A stretch of DNA of 64,000 nucleotides, from contig DASWNX010000017.1 of NCBI GenBank assembly GCA_036399055.1, positions 159,673-223,672 of the forward strand, written 5' to 3'. This DNA is from Jatrophihabitans sp. Its GTDB lineage: Bacteria > Actinomycetota > Actinomycetes > Mycobacteriales > Jatrophihabitantaceae. Position 1 is the stretch's first letter, and the number at the start of each line of letters is the position of its first letter. Below are positions 27,724-39,513 of the stretch, piece after piece. The notes below the pieces were generated by a model that was not told the DNA's origin, did no database searches, and saw only the letters and a program-made list of their open reading frames with translations. The position numbers and the translations under genes are program-made.

Positions 27724-28995
27724 TCATCGGACAGCCACCCCGGTCAGCTTGGCCAGCACCTGGTGCAGCTGCCACATCGCGGTGTACGTCGAGAACACCA
27801 CGACCGTGTCACCCGGCGCGACCGCGGCGGTGGCCTGCTGGACGGCGCGGCCGAGGTCGGGGTCGACCTGCTCGACCGTCAGGCCGTCGTAATGCAGCCG
27901 CACCGCCATGTCGGCAGCCCGGGTTCCCGAGGTCACCAGCCGGCCGGAGATGTCCTGCAGCGCCGAGGCGAACTCCACGTCCCACAGCCACGACATGTCG
28001 CGGCCGTCGGCGTAGTCGTCGTTGATCGCGATCACCGTCGCGGCCGGACGCAGCCCGGTCACGGTGCGCAGGGACTGCCGGAAACCTGCCGGGTTCTTCA
28101 CCAGCTGCAGCACCACCCGGCGGCCGGCGAGGTCGAAGGACTGGCCGCGGCCGAAGGCCGGCTGCACCGCGCGAAGGCCGGCCGCGATGGCGCCGGCGTC
28201 CAGGCCGAAGGTCAGCGCCAGGGCCGCCGCCCCGGCCGCGTTCTGGGCGTTGTGGGCGCCCTCGGCCAGCAGGGTGATGACCTCCTCGGCGTCACCGATC
28301 CGCAGCGTGAGCTCGGTGCTGACGCCCAGGTCCAGGCTCAGCAGCTCGACGGCCGCCTTCAGCTCCGAGATCTCCACCTGGCCGCCGTACATCTCCTCGT
28401 CGGTGGGGAACTGCTCCCGCAACGCCGGCGCCACCCCGAAATAGCTGACCTCGGCCGCCAGCCCGGCAGCCACCCTGACCAGCCGGGGGTCGTCCCGGTT
28501 GACCACCACGTGCCTCGTGGTCCGGGCCGCCACCTTGGCCAGCAGTTGGGCGGTGGTGTCGATCTCGCCGAATCGGTCGAGCTGGTCGCGCAGCACGTTG
28601 AGCAGCAGCAGCCGCTCGGGTTGGTGGACCTGGCAGAACCGGACCGCGTGCGCCTCGTCCAGCTCGAGCACCGCGACGTCGGCCGGTGTGCGGCCGAGCC
28701 AGGACGACTGCTGCACGACAGAGGTCAGCACGCCTCGGACGAAGTTGCCGCCGGTGTCGTTGGTCAGCACCCGGTGCCGCTGGCCGAGCACGGTGGCGAC
28801 CATCTTGGTGGTGGTGGTCTTGCCGTTGGTGCCGGTGATGACCACCACGCCGAGCGGCAGCCGGGCCAGCCGGCGCGCCAGGAAGCGCGGGAACACCTTC
28901 TCCACCACCAGGCCGGGTAGCGCGGTGCCGCGCCGGCCGACGGCCCGCAGTGCCAGCAACGTCAGTTTGCCGAGCCAGATCGCGAGGATGTCCAT
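27724..28995 (-). CDS. murT: Lipid II isoglutaminyl synthase, Mur-ligase subunit MurT
   Basis: ATP-dependent Mur ligase partner of GatD, 423 aa. N-terminal hydrophobic stretch, then the ATP-binding VVITGTNGKTTTTKM at about 50-64, LELDEAHAVRF near 110, LLLNVLRDQLDRFGEIDT near 128-146, NRDDPRLVRVAAG, and the C-terminal MurT domain with INDDYADGRDMSWLWDVEF near 322-341 (catalytic Asp/His region). The four-cysteine zinc ribbon found in the middle domain of staphylococcal and mycobacterial MurT is not present: the only Cys is in RFCQVHQ. Its expected place, after NRDDP, reads straight through FGVAPALREQFPTDEEMYGG. Forms an operon with gatD. Confidence 0.92.
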   Translation of the reverse strand: MDILAIWLGKLTLLALRAVGRRGTALPGLVVEKVFPRFLARRLARLPLGVVVITGTNGKTTTTKMVATVLGQRHRVLTNDTGGNFVRGVLTSVVQQSSWLGRTPADVAVLELDEAHAVRFCQVHQPERLLLLNVLRDQLDRFGEIDTTAQLLAKVAARTTRHVVVNRDDPRLVRVAAGLAAEVSYFGVAPALREQFPTDEEMYGGQVEISELKAAVELLSLDLGVSTELTLRIGDAEEVITLLAEGAHNAQNAAGAAALALTFGLDAGAIAAGLRAVQPAFGRGQSFDLAGRRVVLQLVKNPAGFRQSLRTVTGLRPAATVIAINDDYADGRDMSWLWDVEFASALQDISGRLVTSGTRAADMAVRLHYDGLTVEQVDPDLGRAVQQATAAVAPGDTVVVFSTYTAMWQLHQVLAKLTGVAVR

Positions 28996-29260
28996 GGTGC
29001 TGCCCAGGCTACCGACCGCCGACCACCGACCGAGCGACTAGCGCGTTCGACGCGAGCCCAGCTGGGCATTCTCGGCGAGGCCACGACTCGCCGCCGCGAC
29101 CAAGCTGAACATCACCTAGGTCTCACGCGATGCTGTCACACTGAGTAACGATCTATTAGTATTAATGCCCTTAACCCCAGCCCTGAAAACACAGGGAGTC
29201 ACCGATGGTTAGTCCACGTCCCTATCAGCTCAACACCGTCAGCCCGGTCGGCGGTCGAAC
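28996..29260 (+). promoter_or_regulatory. Intergenic region with likely promoter at 29134-29162
   Basis: Lies between divergent murT and the 64-aa gene. A -10-like TAGTAT (29157-29162) is 17 bases behind TGTCAC (29134-29139), embedded in an unusually AT-rich run (29150-29170), and would transcribe rightward. The -35 match is weak. Downstream, AGGGAG before ATG 29205 marks the start of a short upstream ORF. Confidence 0.4.
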
Positions 29261-29270
29261 ATGGCGGTGA
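29205..29270 (+). CDS. Possible 21-aa leader peptide overlapping the next gene
   Basis: ATG 29205 follows AGGGAGTCACCG, a good ribosome site, and encodes MVSPRPYQLNTVSPVGGRTWR. Its stop (29268-29270) lies 7 bases inside the 64-aa gene, whose own start (29261) has only a poor ribosome site. That arrangement is what translational coupling looks like. The peptide resembles no known leader. Confidence 0.35.
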   Translation: MVSPRPYQLNTVSPVGGRTWR

Positions 29271-29455
29271 TCCGGCACGTCGTCCAGGTCGTCGGCGGGA
29301 CCATCCGCAATGACCTCTGGTGCGATGAGTGCCAGACCAGCGGCGGGTTCGAGATCGACATGCACGCGATGAGCAACCGCGGCATGCAGCCGATCGGCAC
29401 CGTCAAGCAGTGCGTGCGCTGCGACTACGAAGAGCCGGCCAGCACCGAGGGTTAG
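29261..29455 (+). CDS. Small zinc-ribbon-like protein, unknown function
   Basis: A 64-aa protein with two Cys pairs, CDEC at about 21-24 and CVRC at about 51-54, spaced as in a zinc ribbon. It starts with a beta strand rich in V and I (AVIRHVVQVVGGTIRN). GC-rich third positions and the metal-binding spacing make it a real gene. I do not recognise the family. It probably is transcribed from the promoter near 29134-29162 with the leader ORF. Confidence 0.7.
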   Translation: MAVIRHVVQVVGGTIRNDLWCDECQTSGGFEIDMHAMSNRGMQPIGTVKQCVRCDYEEPASTEG

Positions 29456-29505
29456 ATCCGCCCAGCGCCCGAAAGCTCAGCGGGTAGGCGGCGGCTGCGC
29501 GGTGC

Positions 29506-29745
29506 TTACCGGGACTGGCTGATGCCGCCGAGGATCCCCCCGCCGGCGATGGGGTCGGTGTCGCGGTTGTCGCCGGGATCCTCAGCCTCGGAGTTGTCCC
29601 GTCCGGCCTCGGCTGCCGCGTCGATGTTCTCGGTCTCGGGCAGCGGGCCGTCCTGGGCGGCCTCTTCGAGGCTGTCAGCGCCCTGCGAGCCCTGCGAGCC
29701 CTGCTTGCCGGAAGTGCTGTGCCCAGTGGGGTTCGAGTCGGTCAT
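29506..29745 (-). CDS. Small acidic disordered protein
   Basis: ATG 29745 is preceded by GAGGG with 5 bases spacing, giving a 79-aa protein. Composition is low-complexity (G, S, D, E, A, N, Q; GSQGSQG and AEDPGDNRDTDPIAGGG), with no hydrophobic core and a short GGGILGGI near the C terminus. The long upstream frame to 30234 is not supported. No family recognised; probably a stress- or storage-related hydrophilic protein, which is speculation. Confidence 0.6.
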   Translation of the reverse strand: MTDSNPTGHSTSGKQGSQGSQGADSLEEAAQDGPLPETENIDAAAEAGRDNSEAEDPGDNRDTDPIAGGGILGGISQSR

Positions 29746-30305
29746 GGTGATCCCTCGTACCTGCTGAGGCGGTTCGGGTCTGAACTCGCCGGCTGCGTGA
29801 GCAGCTTCCTTCATCGTGCCCATCGCCTTCACGGACCGCAACACAGCTTGTCCGATGCTACATCTCTTACGTAAGGGTTTTACGCCCACGACAATGTGGG
29901 TAGTGGGACCCGGGCCCGCCTGCATATCTATCTTGACGGGATCGAGCTGGGTGATGAGGATGTGAAGTCCGCAGGTGGCTACCTGTACTTCTACCTCTAC
30001 GCGGTGGGAAGCCGGATCGTGCTCCAATCCACTGATCCGAACCGGTCCTACGGCGAGGAGACCGTCGTGCAACAAATCTTTATCTCGAACCAGGATTATC
30101 AGGTCTGACCGGGTGGCGCGCCCAGGGGGAGACCGCTGTGGCCGTCGCCTGTATGGAAAGTCATGAGCTGAGTGATTTTGAGATGCGAAAACCTTCCTGG
30201 GCGGAGCGGACTGCCTTGGCGCGCCGCTCCACACCAGGAGGTCTTCGTACTCGAGCTAGGCCGAGCGGCCGTCAGTAGCGGAGTGCCACGCCACCTGCGT
30301 CTGGG
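29746..30305. other. Gene-poor stretch between the acidic protein and tRNA-Ala
   Basis: About 560 bases with lower GC than the surroundings. The only candidate frame is the 70-codon one at 29896-30108 (separate entry). The palindromic TTACGTAA at about 29867-29874 lies in the likely promoter of the minus-strand gene. No RNA or mobile element was recognised here. Confidence 0.4.
29896..30108 (+). CDS. Doubtful 70-aa ORF
   Basis: GTG at 29896 opens a frame encoding a Tyr-rich protein (GGYLYFYLYAVGSRIVLQS in the middle). No ribosome site precedes it, and third-position GC is only moderate. The amino-acid text does not look random (alternating hydrophobic, beta-rich), so it may be a remnant of a transferred gene. 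I do not recognise it. Confidence 0.3.
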   Translation: MGSGTRARLHIYLDGIELGDEDVKSAGGYLYFYLYAVGSRIVLQSTDPNRSYGEETVVQQIFISNQDYQV

Positions 30306-30378
30306 TGGAGACGAGGGGAATCGAACCCCTAACCCCTGCCTTGCAAAGGCAGTGCTCTGCCAATTGAGCTACGTCCCC
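30306..30378 (-). tRNA. tRNA-Ala (anticodon TGC)
   Basis: Reading the minus strand, the acceptor GGGGACG pairs with CGTCTCC (one G-T), the anticodon loop is CTTTGCAAG region with TGC, and the T-arm has GGTTCGATTCC. Discriminator A, no encoded CCA. 73 nt. Confidence 0.95.
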
Positions 30379-30462
30379 GGACAGGACCCGCGAGCAGCGG
30401 ATCCCGAGCGCCTACCGATCCTAGCCGCCGGTCCAGCGGCAGCCGGCGGGCCGACCGTTGCG

Positions 30463-30567
30463 CTAGCGGGTGGCCTGCTTCCAGACGTCGCGGCTGTCCT
30501 TGCCCTTCTTGCGCTTCACGGCGTATTGCACGGCAGCCGCGGCGGCGAGCATCAGCAACTTCTTCAC
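30463..30567 (-). CDS. DLW-39 family protein
   Basis: A 34-aa protein starting at GTG 30567 (GAGGGAGAA upstream): MKKLLMLAAAAAVQYAVKRK then GKDSRDVWKQATR. An N-terminal membrane-interacting helix and the terminal D-[LV]-W-x-x-A-T are the family hallmark; here the triad is DVW instead of DLW. The gene sits between tRNA-Ile and tRNA-Ala downstream of gyrA, its usual place in actinobacteria. Function unknown. Confidence 0.8.
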   Translation of the reverse strand: MKKLLMLAAAAAVQYAVKRKKGKDSRDVWKQATR

Positions 30568-30621
30568 GGGCTTCTCCCTCGCTGCACACGGGCCGGGCGG
30601 GTCCGTGAAACGGCTGCAGAG

Positions 30622-30695
30622 TGGGCCTAGGAGGACTTGAACCTCCGGCCTCATCCTTATCAGGGATGCGCTCTAACCATCTGAGCTATAGGCCC
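30622..30695 (-). tRNA. tRNA-Ile (anticodon GAT)
   Basis: Minus strand: acceptor GGGCCTA pairs with TAGGCCC, D-arm AGCTCAGATGGTTAGAGC, anticodon loop CTGATAA with GAT, T-arm GGTTCAAGTCC, discriminator A. 74 nt, no encoded CCA. Downstream of gyrA as usual in actinobacteria. Confidence 0.95.
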
Positions 30696-30821
30696 GCTGC
30701 ACGCTGACGCGCGAGGAGTGACTTTACCGGTTGGCCTGAGCGGCCCCAAACCGCCCCCCGCATCGGGCCGCCGGCCTACCAGCCGCCAGCCGACAAGCCG
30801 TCAGGGCCACCGTCTGAACAG

Positions 30822-31511
30822 CTACTCACGCTCAGACAGCGTGACCTCGGCGCCGCCCACCAGGTCGGCGCACAGGTTGTAGATCATCGCCCCGATCGTG
30901 CTCAACGCGATGAACAGCACGATGTTGACCGCGCCGATGATGATCGCGGCGCCGAAGACCAGCGAGCCGGTCACCACGTCGCCGCTCTTCTCGTCGCCGG
31001 AGATGGTCTGCACCGTCTCGTTCACCTTGCTGAACACCCCGGCCACATCGAGGATGCCGTACAGCACGCCCACCATGATCAGCCAGACGAAGAACAACGC
31101 GATCGCCAGCACGCACGAGAACTTGAAGACCGAGTAGACGTTGATGTGGCTCAGGGTCAGCCGGGCCCGCCGGGGCTGCCGTACGCCGCGACCCGAGCGG
31201 CCACGGGCGGCCCGCGTCTCGGCCTCGCTCGCGGCTGTCTTCATCGCGCCCTTGGCCGAAGAGGCCGCCGAGGTCGCGGTGGCCGCCGCGGCAGAGGCCT
31301 TGGACGCCAGCTTCGCCCCGAAACCGTTGCCCGACGAGCCGTCGTCGGGGCCCGAACCCGAACCGGGACCGGAGTTGACCGGTGGGCTGGACCAGCCCCC
31401 GGACTGCTGGCTCGGCGGCTGCTGGGACGTTCCCACCTTCGGCAGGGTCGCGGTGTCCTGGTCAGCGCCGGCGTTGCTGCCCCGAGCAGGCGGCGGATAG
31501 CCCTGAGTCAT
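30822..31511 (-). CDS. DUF3566 family membrane protein
   Basis: A 229-aa protein, start ATG 31511, seven bases past the gyrA stop with AGGGAT upstream. The first ~110 residues are disordered and rich in P, S, G, Q and A; then the DUF3566 domain: RARLTLSHINVYSVFKFSCVLAIALFFVWLIMVG (first helix) and a second helix VFGAAIIIGAVNIVLFIALSTIGAMIYNL, separated by a hydrophilic loop with KVNETVQTISGD. This gene follows gyrA in nearly all actinobacteria, and is thought to be envelope-associated; exact role unknown. Confidence 0.9.
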   Translation of the reverse strand: MTQGYPPPARGSNAGADQDTATLPKVGTSQQPPSQQSGGWSSPPVNSGPGSGSGPDDGSSGNGFGAKLASKASAAAATATSAASSAKGAMKTAASEAETRAARGRSGRGVRQPRRARLTLSHINVYSVFKFSCVLAIALFFVWLIMVGVLYGILDVAGVFSKVNETVQTISGDEKSGDVVTGSLVFGAAIIIGAVNIVLFIALSTIGAMIYNLCADLVGGAEVTLSERE

Positions 31512-31518
31512 ATCCCTG

Positions 31519-34500
31519 CTACTCCTGCTCCTCGGGTTCGTCGGCATTGCGAGCGATCGAGACCAGATTGACGCCGTCGGGAAGGTTGATCAACCGCACG
31601 CCCATTGTCTGACGCGACGTTCGCCGCACCTCGGCCACAGATGTCCGGATCACCACGCCGTCGGAGGTGATCGCGTAGATCTCATCCTCGGGCCGAACGG
31701 TCATCGCGCCAACCAAGGCACCACGCGTGGAAACTATACGCGCGGTCAGAACGCCCTTCCCGCCTCGACCTTGGACCGGGTACTCGGCCACCTTGGTGCG
31801 CTTGGCGAAGCCGCCGTCGGTCGCGATCAGGATCTCCATGTCGTCCTGGACGACCTCCATGGCCAGCAGCTCGTCCTGGCCGGAGAACCGCATGCCGATC
31901 ACACCGGAGGTGGCCCGGCCCATCGGGCGCAGCGTCTCGTCGTCGGCCTTGAACCGGATGGACTGCGCCTTCTTGCTCACCAGCAACAGGTCATCGGTCG
32001 GCGAGATGAGGGCGGCGTCGATCAGCTCGTCCTCCTCGCGCAGGTTGATGGCCACGATGCCGCCGGAGCGGTTGGAGTCGAAATCGGACAGCTTGGTCTT
32101 CTTGATCAGTCCGGCCTTGGTGGCCAGCACCAGGTAGGGCGAGGCCTCGTAATTCTTGATGGTGATCACCTCGGCGATCACCTCGTCCGGCTGGAAGGCC
32201 AGCAGGTTGGCCACATGCTGGCCGCGGGCGTTGCGGTTGGCCTCGGGCAGGTCATAGGTCTTGGTGCGATAGACCCGGCCCTTGTTGGTGAAGAACAGGA
32301 TCCAGTCGTGCGTGGAGCACACGAAGAAATGCGCCACCAGGTCATCGGTCTTCAGTGCCGCGCCCTGCACGCCCTTGCCGCCGCGGCGCTGGGCCCGGTA
32401 GAGGTCGGTCTTGGTCCGCTTGGCGTAGCCGGTGCGGGTGATGGTCACCACCACGTCCTCGGCGGCGATCAGGTCCTCCATCGACATGTCGCCGTCGTAA
32501 GGGATCAGCCGGGTGCGCCGCTCGTTGCCGTACTTGTCGACGATCTCGTTCAGCTCGTCGCGGATGATCTGGCGCTGCCGGCCGGGCTTGTCGAGGATGT
32601 CCTTGAAGTCGGCGATCTTGGCCTCGATCTCGGCGGCCTCCTCCTGGATCCGCAGCCGTTCCAGGGCGGCCAGCCGGCGCAGTTGCAGGTCCAGGATCGC
32701 CACGGCCTGGATCTCGTCGATCTCCAACAGTTGCATCAGCCCGGTCCGGGCGGCGTCGGCCGAGGGAGAGCTGCGGATCAACGCGATCACAGCGTCCAGC
32801 GCGTCCAGGGCCTTGAGGTAGGCGCGCAGGATGTGCGCGCGCTCCTCGGCCTTGCGCAACCGGTAGCGGGTGCGCCGCTGGATGACCTCGACCTGATGAT
32901 CGACGTAGTAGCTGACCATCTGGTCCAGTCGCAGGGTGCGCGGCACCCCGTCCACGATCGAGAGCATCGTGACGCCGAAGGTGGTCTGCAGCTGGGTGTG
33001 CTTGTAGAGGTTGTTCAGCACCACCTTGGCCACCGCGTCACGCTTGAGGGTGACCACGATGCGCATGCCGATCCGGTCCGAGGACTCGTCGTTGATGTCG
33101 GCGATGCCCCCGACCTTGCCCTCGCGGGCCAGGCCCGCGATGTTCTCGACCAGGTTGTCGGGGTTGACCTGATAGGGCAGCTCGGTGACCACCAGGATCG
33201 CGCGTCCCCGGCTGTCCTCCTCGACGGTCACCACGGCCCGCATCCGGATCGAGCCCCGGCCGGTGCGGTAAGCCTCTTCGATCCCGTCCCGGCCGACGAT
33301 CAGCGCCTTGGTCGGGAAGTCCGGGCCGGGGATCTCGCGCATCAACTGCTCGAGCAGCTCGTCCGGGGTGGCGTCGGGGTGATCCAGGGCCCAGGTGACG
33401 CCCGCGGCCACCTCGCGCAGGTTGTGCGGCGGCAGGTTGGTCGCCATGCCGACCGCGATGCCACCGCCGCCGTTGACCAGCAGGTTCGGGATGCGGGACG
33501 GCAGCACCACCGGTTCCTGGGACCGGCCGTCATAGTTCGGCTTGAAGTCGACGGTGTCCTCGTCGATGTCGCGCAGCATCTCCATGGCCAGCGGCGACAG
33601 CCGGGCCTCGGTGTTGTGCGAGACGAAGCCGTTGGTGAGAAACGCGTGGTCTGCCGAGTCGACCCGCAGCGAGTAGACCGCCTCGACGCCGGCCGGTGAG
33701 ACCGAGCTGACCGGCGCCAGGGTGAACTGGCGCGGGTCGCCGCCGTCGTCGGGCAGGTGCCGGGCCTGGCCGTTGCGGTAGACCGCGCTCAGGTCCGGCA
33801 GCAGCGGCATCGTCTTGGCCCAGCTCTGGCCGCTGAACTCCGACGAGCGCAGCACCAGGACGTCGGCGTCGGTGATCTCGCCCATCAGCTTCCACATCAG
33901 GGTGGGGACGTTCTGAACCCGGCCGATCACCAGCAGCGGGTGGTTGGCGGTGCCGGTCACCGACCGGCCGCCGGCCGACACGGTGAGCACCGGGTGCTCA
34001 CCGGAGTGGTGGAACGCGCTGACCCGCACCGGCGCGCCGTCGCGCCCGATCACCTTGAAGTCGACCTCGGTGGTCGAGTTCGGCTCGGCCCCGGGCAGCA
34101 GGTCGGCGATCGCCACGTCGCCGTCGGGGGTGGCGATCATCGTCTGGCCGGTGACGCAGTACCGCATCGCGGCCGCCGGGTCGTTGCCCGGTGAGCCGAA
34201 GTTGCCCTGGCCGTCGATCAGCGGCGCCCGCATCGACCACGGCTGGGACAGCCGCACGAGGGTGTCATAGATCGACATGTCGCCATGCGGGTGATAGTTG
34301 CCCATCACGTCGCCGACCACCCGCGAGCACTTGACGTGGCCGCGGTCGGGCCGGTAGCCGCTGTCATACATCGCGTAGAGCACCCGCCGGTGCACTGGCT
34401 TGAGGCCGTCCCGGACGTCGGGCAGCGCGCGGGCCACGATCACGCTCATCGCGTAGTCCAGGAAGCTGCGCTGCATCTCCAGCTGGATGTCCACCGGTTC

Positions 34501-34539
34501 GATCCGGTCAGTCGTCGCCGGCGGCGGGATCTCAGTCAT
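31519..34539 (-). CDS. gyrA: DNA gyrase subunit A, interrupted by an intein
   Basis: Catalytic breakage-reunion subunit of gyrase. The 1006-aa precursor is ~180 longer than usual because a mini-intein (residues 128-309) follows the catalytic Tyr127 in AAAMRY. The spliced protein of ~824 aa is normal. Visible: the quinolone-resistance region [22 protein letters not shown] (residues 80-101, with wild-type-looking residues in HPHGD-S-D), then, after the intein, [23 protein letters not shown] and the GyrA box [10 protein letters not shown] around 740 of the precursor, which wraps DNA. C-terminal beta-pinwheel repeats follow. GAAAGG 5 bases upstream sets the start. Cotranscribed after gyrB, which ends 93 bases upstream. 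Confidence 0.96.
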   Translation of the reverse strand: MTEIPPPATTDRIEPVDIQLEMQRSFLDYAMSVIVARALPDVRDGLKPVHRRVLYAMYDSGYRPDRGHVKCSRVVGDVMGNYHPHGDMSIYDTLVRLSQPWSMRAPLIDGQGNFGSPGNDPAAAMRYCVTGQTMIATPDGDVAIADLLPGAEPNSTTEVDFKVIGRDGAPVRVSAFHHSGEHPVLTVSAGGRSVTGTANHPLLVIGRVQNVPTLMWKLMGEITDADVLVLRSSEFSGQSWAKTMPLLPDLSAVYRNGQARHLPDDGGDPRQFTLAPVSSVSPAGVEAVYSLRVDSADHAFLTNGFVSHNTEARLSPLAMEMLRDIDEDTVDFKPNYDGRSQEPVVLPSRIPNLLVNGGGGIAVGMATNLPPHNLREVAAGVTWALDHPDATPDELLEQLMREIPGPDFPTKALIVGRDGIEEAYRTGRGSIRMRAVVTVEEDSRGRAILVVTELPYQVNPDNLVENIAGLAREGKVGGIADINDESSDRIGMRIVVTLKRDAVAKVVLNNLYKHTQLQTTFGVTMLSIVDGVPRTLRLDQMVSYYVDHQVEVIQRRTRYRLRKAEERAHILRAYLKALDALDAVIALIRSSPSADAARTGLMQLLEIDEIQAVAILDLQLRRLAALERLRIQEEAAEIEAKIADFKDILDKPGRQRQIIRDELNEIVDKYGNERRTRLIPYDGDMSMEDLIAAEDVVVTITRTGYAKRTKTDLYRAQRRGGKGVQGAALKTDDLVAHFFVCSTHDWILFFTNKGRVYRTKTYDLPEANRNARGQHVANLLAFQPDEVIAEVITIKNYEASPYLVLATKAGLIKKTKLSDFDSNRSGGIVAINLREEDELIDAALISPTDDLLLVSKKAQSIRFKADDETLRPMGRATSGVIGMRFSGQDELLAMEVVQDDMEILIATDGGFAKRTKVAEYPVQGRGGKGVLTARIVSTRGALVGAMTVRPEDEIYAITSDGVVIRTSVAEVRRTSRQTMGVRLINLPDGVNLVSIARNADEPEEQE
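33613..34158 (-). other. Mini-intein in GyrA (residues 128-309)
   Basis: Protein-splicing element of 182 residues. It begins with Cys128 ([13 protein letters not shown], block A), has block B as GTANHPLLV with the Thr-x-x-His-like T-A-N-H, and ends with block [24 protein letters not shown], penultimate His308, terminal Asn309 and +1 residue Thr310. It has no homing endonuclease domain: only ~75 residues separate blocks B and F. The insertion site, between the active-site Tyr and the following Thr, is the one used by mycobacterial GyrA inteins. Confidence 0.93.
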
Positions 34540-34632
34540 GACGGCCTTTCGTTAAGAGCAGATGCAGGGCGGCGCAGACCCGACGGGCCCGCTTGCCTTC
34601 CGGCCCGTCGAGCCGGGTCTAGCTCAGAGCCT

Positions 34633-36603
<1,971 letters not shown>

Positions 36604-36801
36604 TCACAAGCCGTGCTGCGCCTTCGCGCGACAGGGCCTATCAGTGGGGACCCACCAGCGGGGGGTCAACCTCACCAGTCTACGGGGTGGCAAGGCCACC
36701 ATGCCGCTTGCAACACCGCTGATCGTTCCACTGAGCGATTTTGTGGCCACTGGTGAATCGGGATACGCGCCATCGGCCGTCAGCTCGGCAGCGTCTGCCG
36801 A

Positions 36802-37437
36802 TCAGCCGTAGGTGTCGCGCGCTCCCCGGCCGCCGTGCATCGACCAGGGACCATGCTTCCAGGACGGCGCCGAGGGGCCGGTGATGATCAGCTTGGTGAC
36901 CAGCCCGGCCGGCAGCTCCCGGGCGATCCTGGCCAGGATCTGCGGCGCCATCAACCGCAGCTGGGTCGCCCACGCGGTGGACTCGGCCGACACTTTGAGC
37001 TCACCGTCGGCCAGGCTGACCGGCTGGCAGCGGGCGGCGATGTCTGAGCCCACCACGCTGGCCCACTGGCCCATCAACCTGGCCTGGGCCAGCGGGGCGA
37101 CCCAGCCGAGCTCGGCCATCGACCGACCCACGATGGCGCCGATCGGGGCCGGGTCGCGTTCGTCCGGGCGGGCGCCGCTGTACCCGCCGCCGGCTGAGCG
37201 CCGCCGGCTGAGCCGCGCCGGCCGGCCGGCGCCCCGGCCTGCCGCGATCGACCGGGCCGAGCGAAGCGCGCCGGCCGCCAGATCAGGAGAGGGCAGGTCA
37301 TCACCCTCAGTGTCGGGCACAGCGGTGGGACCATTTGGGGATAACTGGTGAGGTTCTGTGGACAACTGGCGATCACCCTCGACAAACCGGCCACGTGCGC
37401 GGTGGATATCCACTTTGGCGTCGGAATCCTCACGCAC
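36802..37437 (-). CDS. DUF721 (DciA-like) protein
   Basis: A 211-aa protein whose GTG start at 37437 overlaps the recF stop by eight bases (GAGG upstream). N-terminal ~105 residues are disordered and Arg-rich, with two copies of a GGYSG/RRSAGG-type stretch; the DUF721 core follows: [40 protein letters not shown] (in parts, 115-155), [25 protein letters not shown]. DciA proteins load the replicative helicase in bacteria without DnaC; actinobacterial DUF721 members are distant homologues. The conserved position between recF and gyrB agrees. A perfect DnaA box lies in its coding region. Confidence 0.85.
   Translation of the reverse strand: MREDSDAKVDIHRARGRFVEGDRQLSTEPHQLSPNGPTAVPDTEGDDLPSPDLAAGALRSARSIAAGRGAGRPARLSRRRSAGGGYSGARPDERDPAPIGAIVGRSMAELGWVAPLAQARLMGQWASVVGSDIAARCQPVSLADGELKVSAESTAWATQLRLMAPQILARIARELPAGLVTKLIITGPSAPSWKHGPWSMHGGRGARDTYG
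37357..37365 (-). promoter_or_regulatory. Perfect actinobacterial DnaA box inside DUF721 gene
   Basis: TGTGGACAA on this strand, the complement of TTGTCCACA, the preferred DnaA box of Streptomyces-type actinobacteria. It lies about 2.3 kb from the oriC candidate, inside coding sequence. Confidence 0.45.
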
Positions 37438-38569
37438 GGCGAACCTCACCCTCAGCGACCGAGTACTGCGCACCGGTCAATGCCGGCGGCACGTCACCCA
37501 GCACCGCCGCTGAGATCAGCACCTGCTCGGCCTTGCCCGCGATGCCGGCCAGCTGATCACGGCGAGCCGTGTCCAGCTCGGCGAAGACGTCATCGAGGAT
37601 GAGCACCGGTTCAGCGCCGTCTGCCGAGAGCAGCTGAAAACACGCCAGTCGCAGCGCCAGCGCCGCCGACCAGCCCTCGCCATGACTGGCATAGCCGCGA
37701 AGCGGCAGCTCGTTGAGCCGGAGTTCCAGATCATCGCGGTGAGGACCCACCAGGCTCACGCCGCGCTCGATCTCTTGCTGCCGGACCTTGGCCAGTTCGG
37801 CGAGCAAGGCCTGGGACAAGGACTCCACGCTTGGTATTACACCGGTGTCATTACCTGCTGGATCCACAACTGAGCTGACATAACTGAGTGACAGCCGGCC
37901 GCTGGCCGGCGCCAGTTCGGCATAGGCCTCGACCGCATAGGGACGAAGCGCGGCCACCAGCTCCAACCGGGCGGCCAGCAGCTGCGCGCCGTGGGTGGCC
38001 AGGTGCCCGTCCCACACCTCCAAGGTGCGCAGATCCCCGGCGCCGCCGGCTCGCCGAGCCGCGCCGGCGGTCTTGAGAAGCGCGGCCCGCTGCTTGAGGA
38101 CCCGCTCGTAGTCGGCGCGCACGCCTGCCAGCCGGGGTGTCAACTGCACCAACACGTCATCGAGGAAGCGCCTGCGCTCGGACGGGTCACCGCGAACGAT
38201 CGCCAGGTCCTCGGGCGCGAACAGCACGGTCCGCAGCCCGCCCAGGATGTCACGCGGGCGTGTCACCGGTGACCGGTTCAGCTTGGCCCGGTTGGCCCGG
38301 CCGGCGGTGATCTCGACTTCGAGGACCAGCTGCCGCCCGGCCGACACCACCGCGGCCTGCACCACCGCCCGATCCGCGCCCGCCCGGATCAAGGGGGCGT
38401 CGGTGGCCACCCGGTGACTGCCCAACGTGGCCAGATACCCGATCGCCTCGAGCAGGTTGGTCTTGCCCTGGCCGTTCGGCCCGATCAACACGCTGGCACC
38501 GGGATCGAAGCTGACATCGGCTCGGGGCCAGCTCCGGAAATCGGCGACGCTGAGGTGCTGGACGTACAT
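37430..38569 (-). CDS. recF: DNA replication and repair protein RecF
   Basis: ABC-type ATPase that acts with RecO and RecR at stalled forks and gaps, 379 aa. Walker A is [14 protein letters not shown] (about 29-42); the signature-like [28 protein letters not shown] (in part) and Walker [19 protein letters not shown] (about 325-342) are present, with the DEXH-like D-D. Starts with [14 protein letters not shown], typical. Located between gnd and DUF721. It is normally directly or one gene away from dnaN, which is absent here. Confidence 0.95.
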   Translation of the reverse strand: MYVQHLSVADFRSWPRADVSFDPGASVLIGPNGQGKTNLLEAIGYLATLGSHRVATDAPLIRAGADRAVVQAAVVSAGRQLVLEVEITAGRANRAKLNRSPVTRPRDILGGLRTVLFAPEDLAIVRGDPSERRRFLDDVLVQLTPRLAGVRADYERVLKQRAALLKTAGAARRAGGAGDLRTLEVWDGHLATHGAQLLAARLELVAALRPYAVEAYAELAPASGRLSLSYVSSVVDPAGNDTGVIPSVESLSQALLAELAKVRQQEIERGVSLVGPHRDDLELRLNELPLRGYASHGEGWSAALALRLACFQLLSADGAEPVLILDDVFAELDTARRDQLAGIAGKAEQVLISAAVLGDVPPALTGAQYSVAEGEVRRA

Positions 38570-38589
38570 CGAGGCCGACGGCGCAGGCT

Positions 38590-39513
<924 letters not shown>

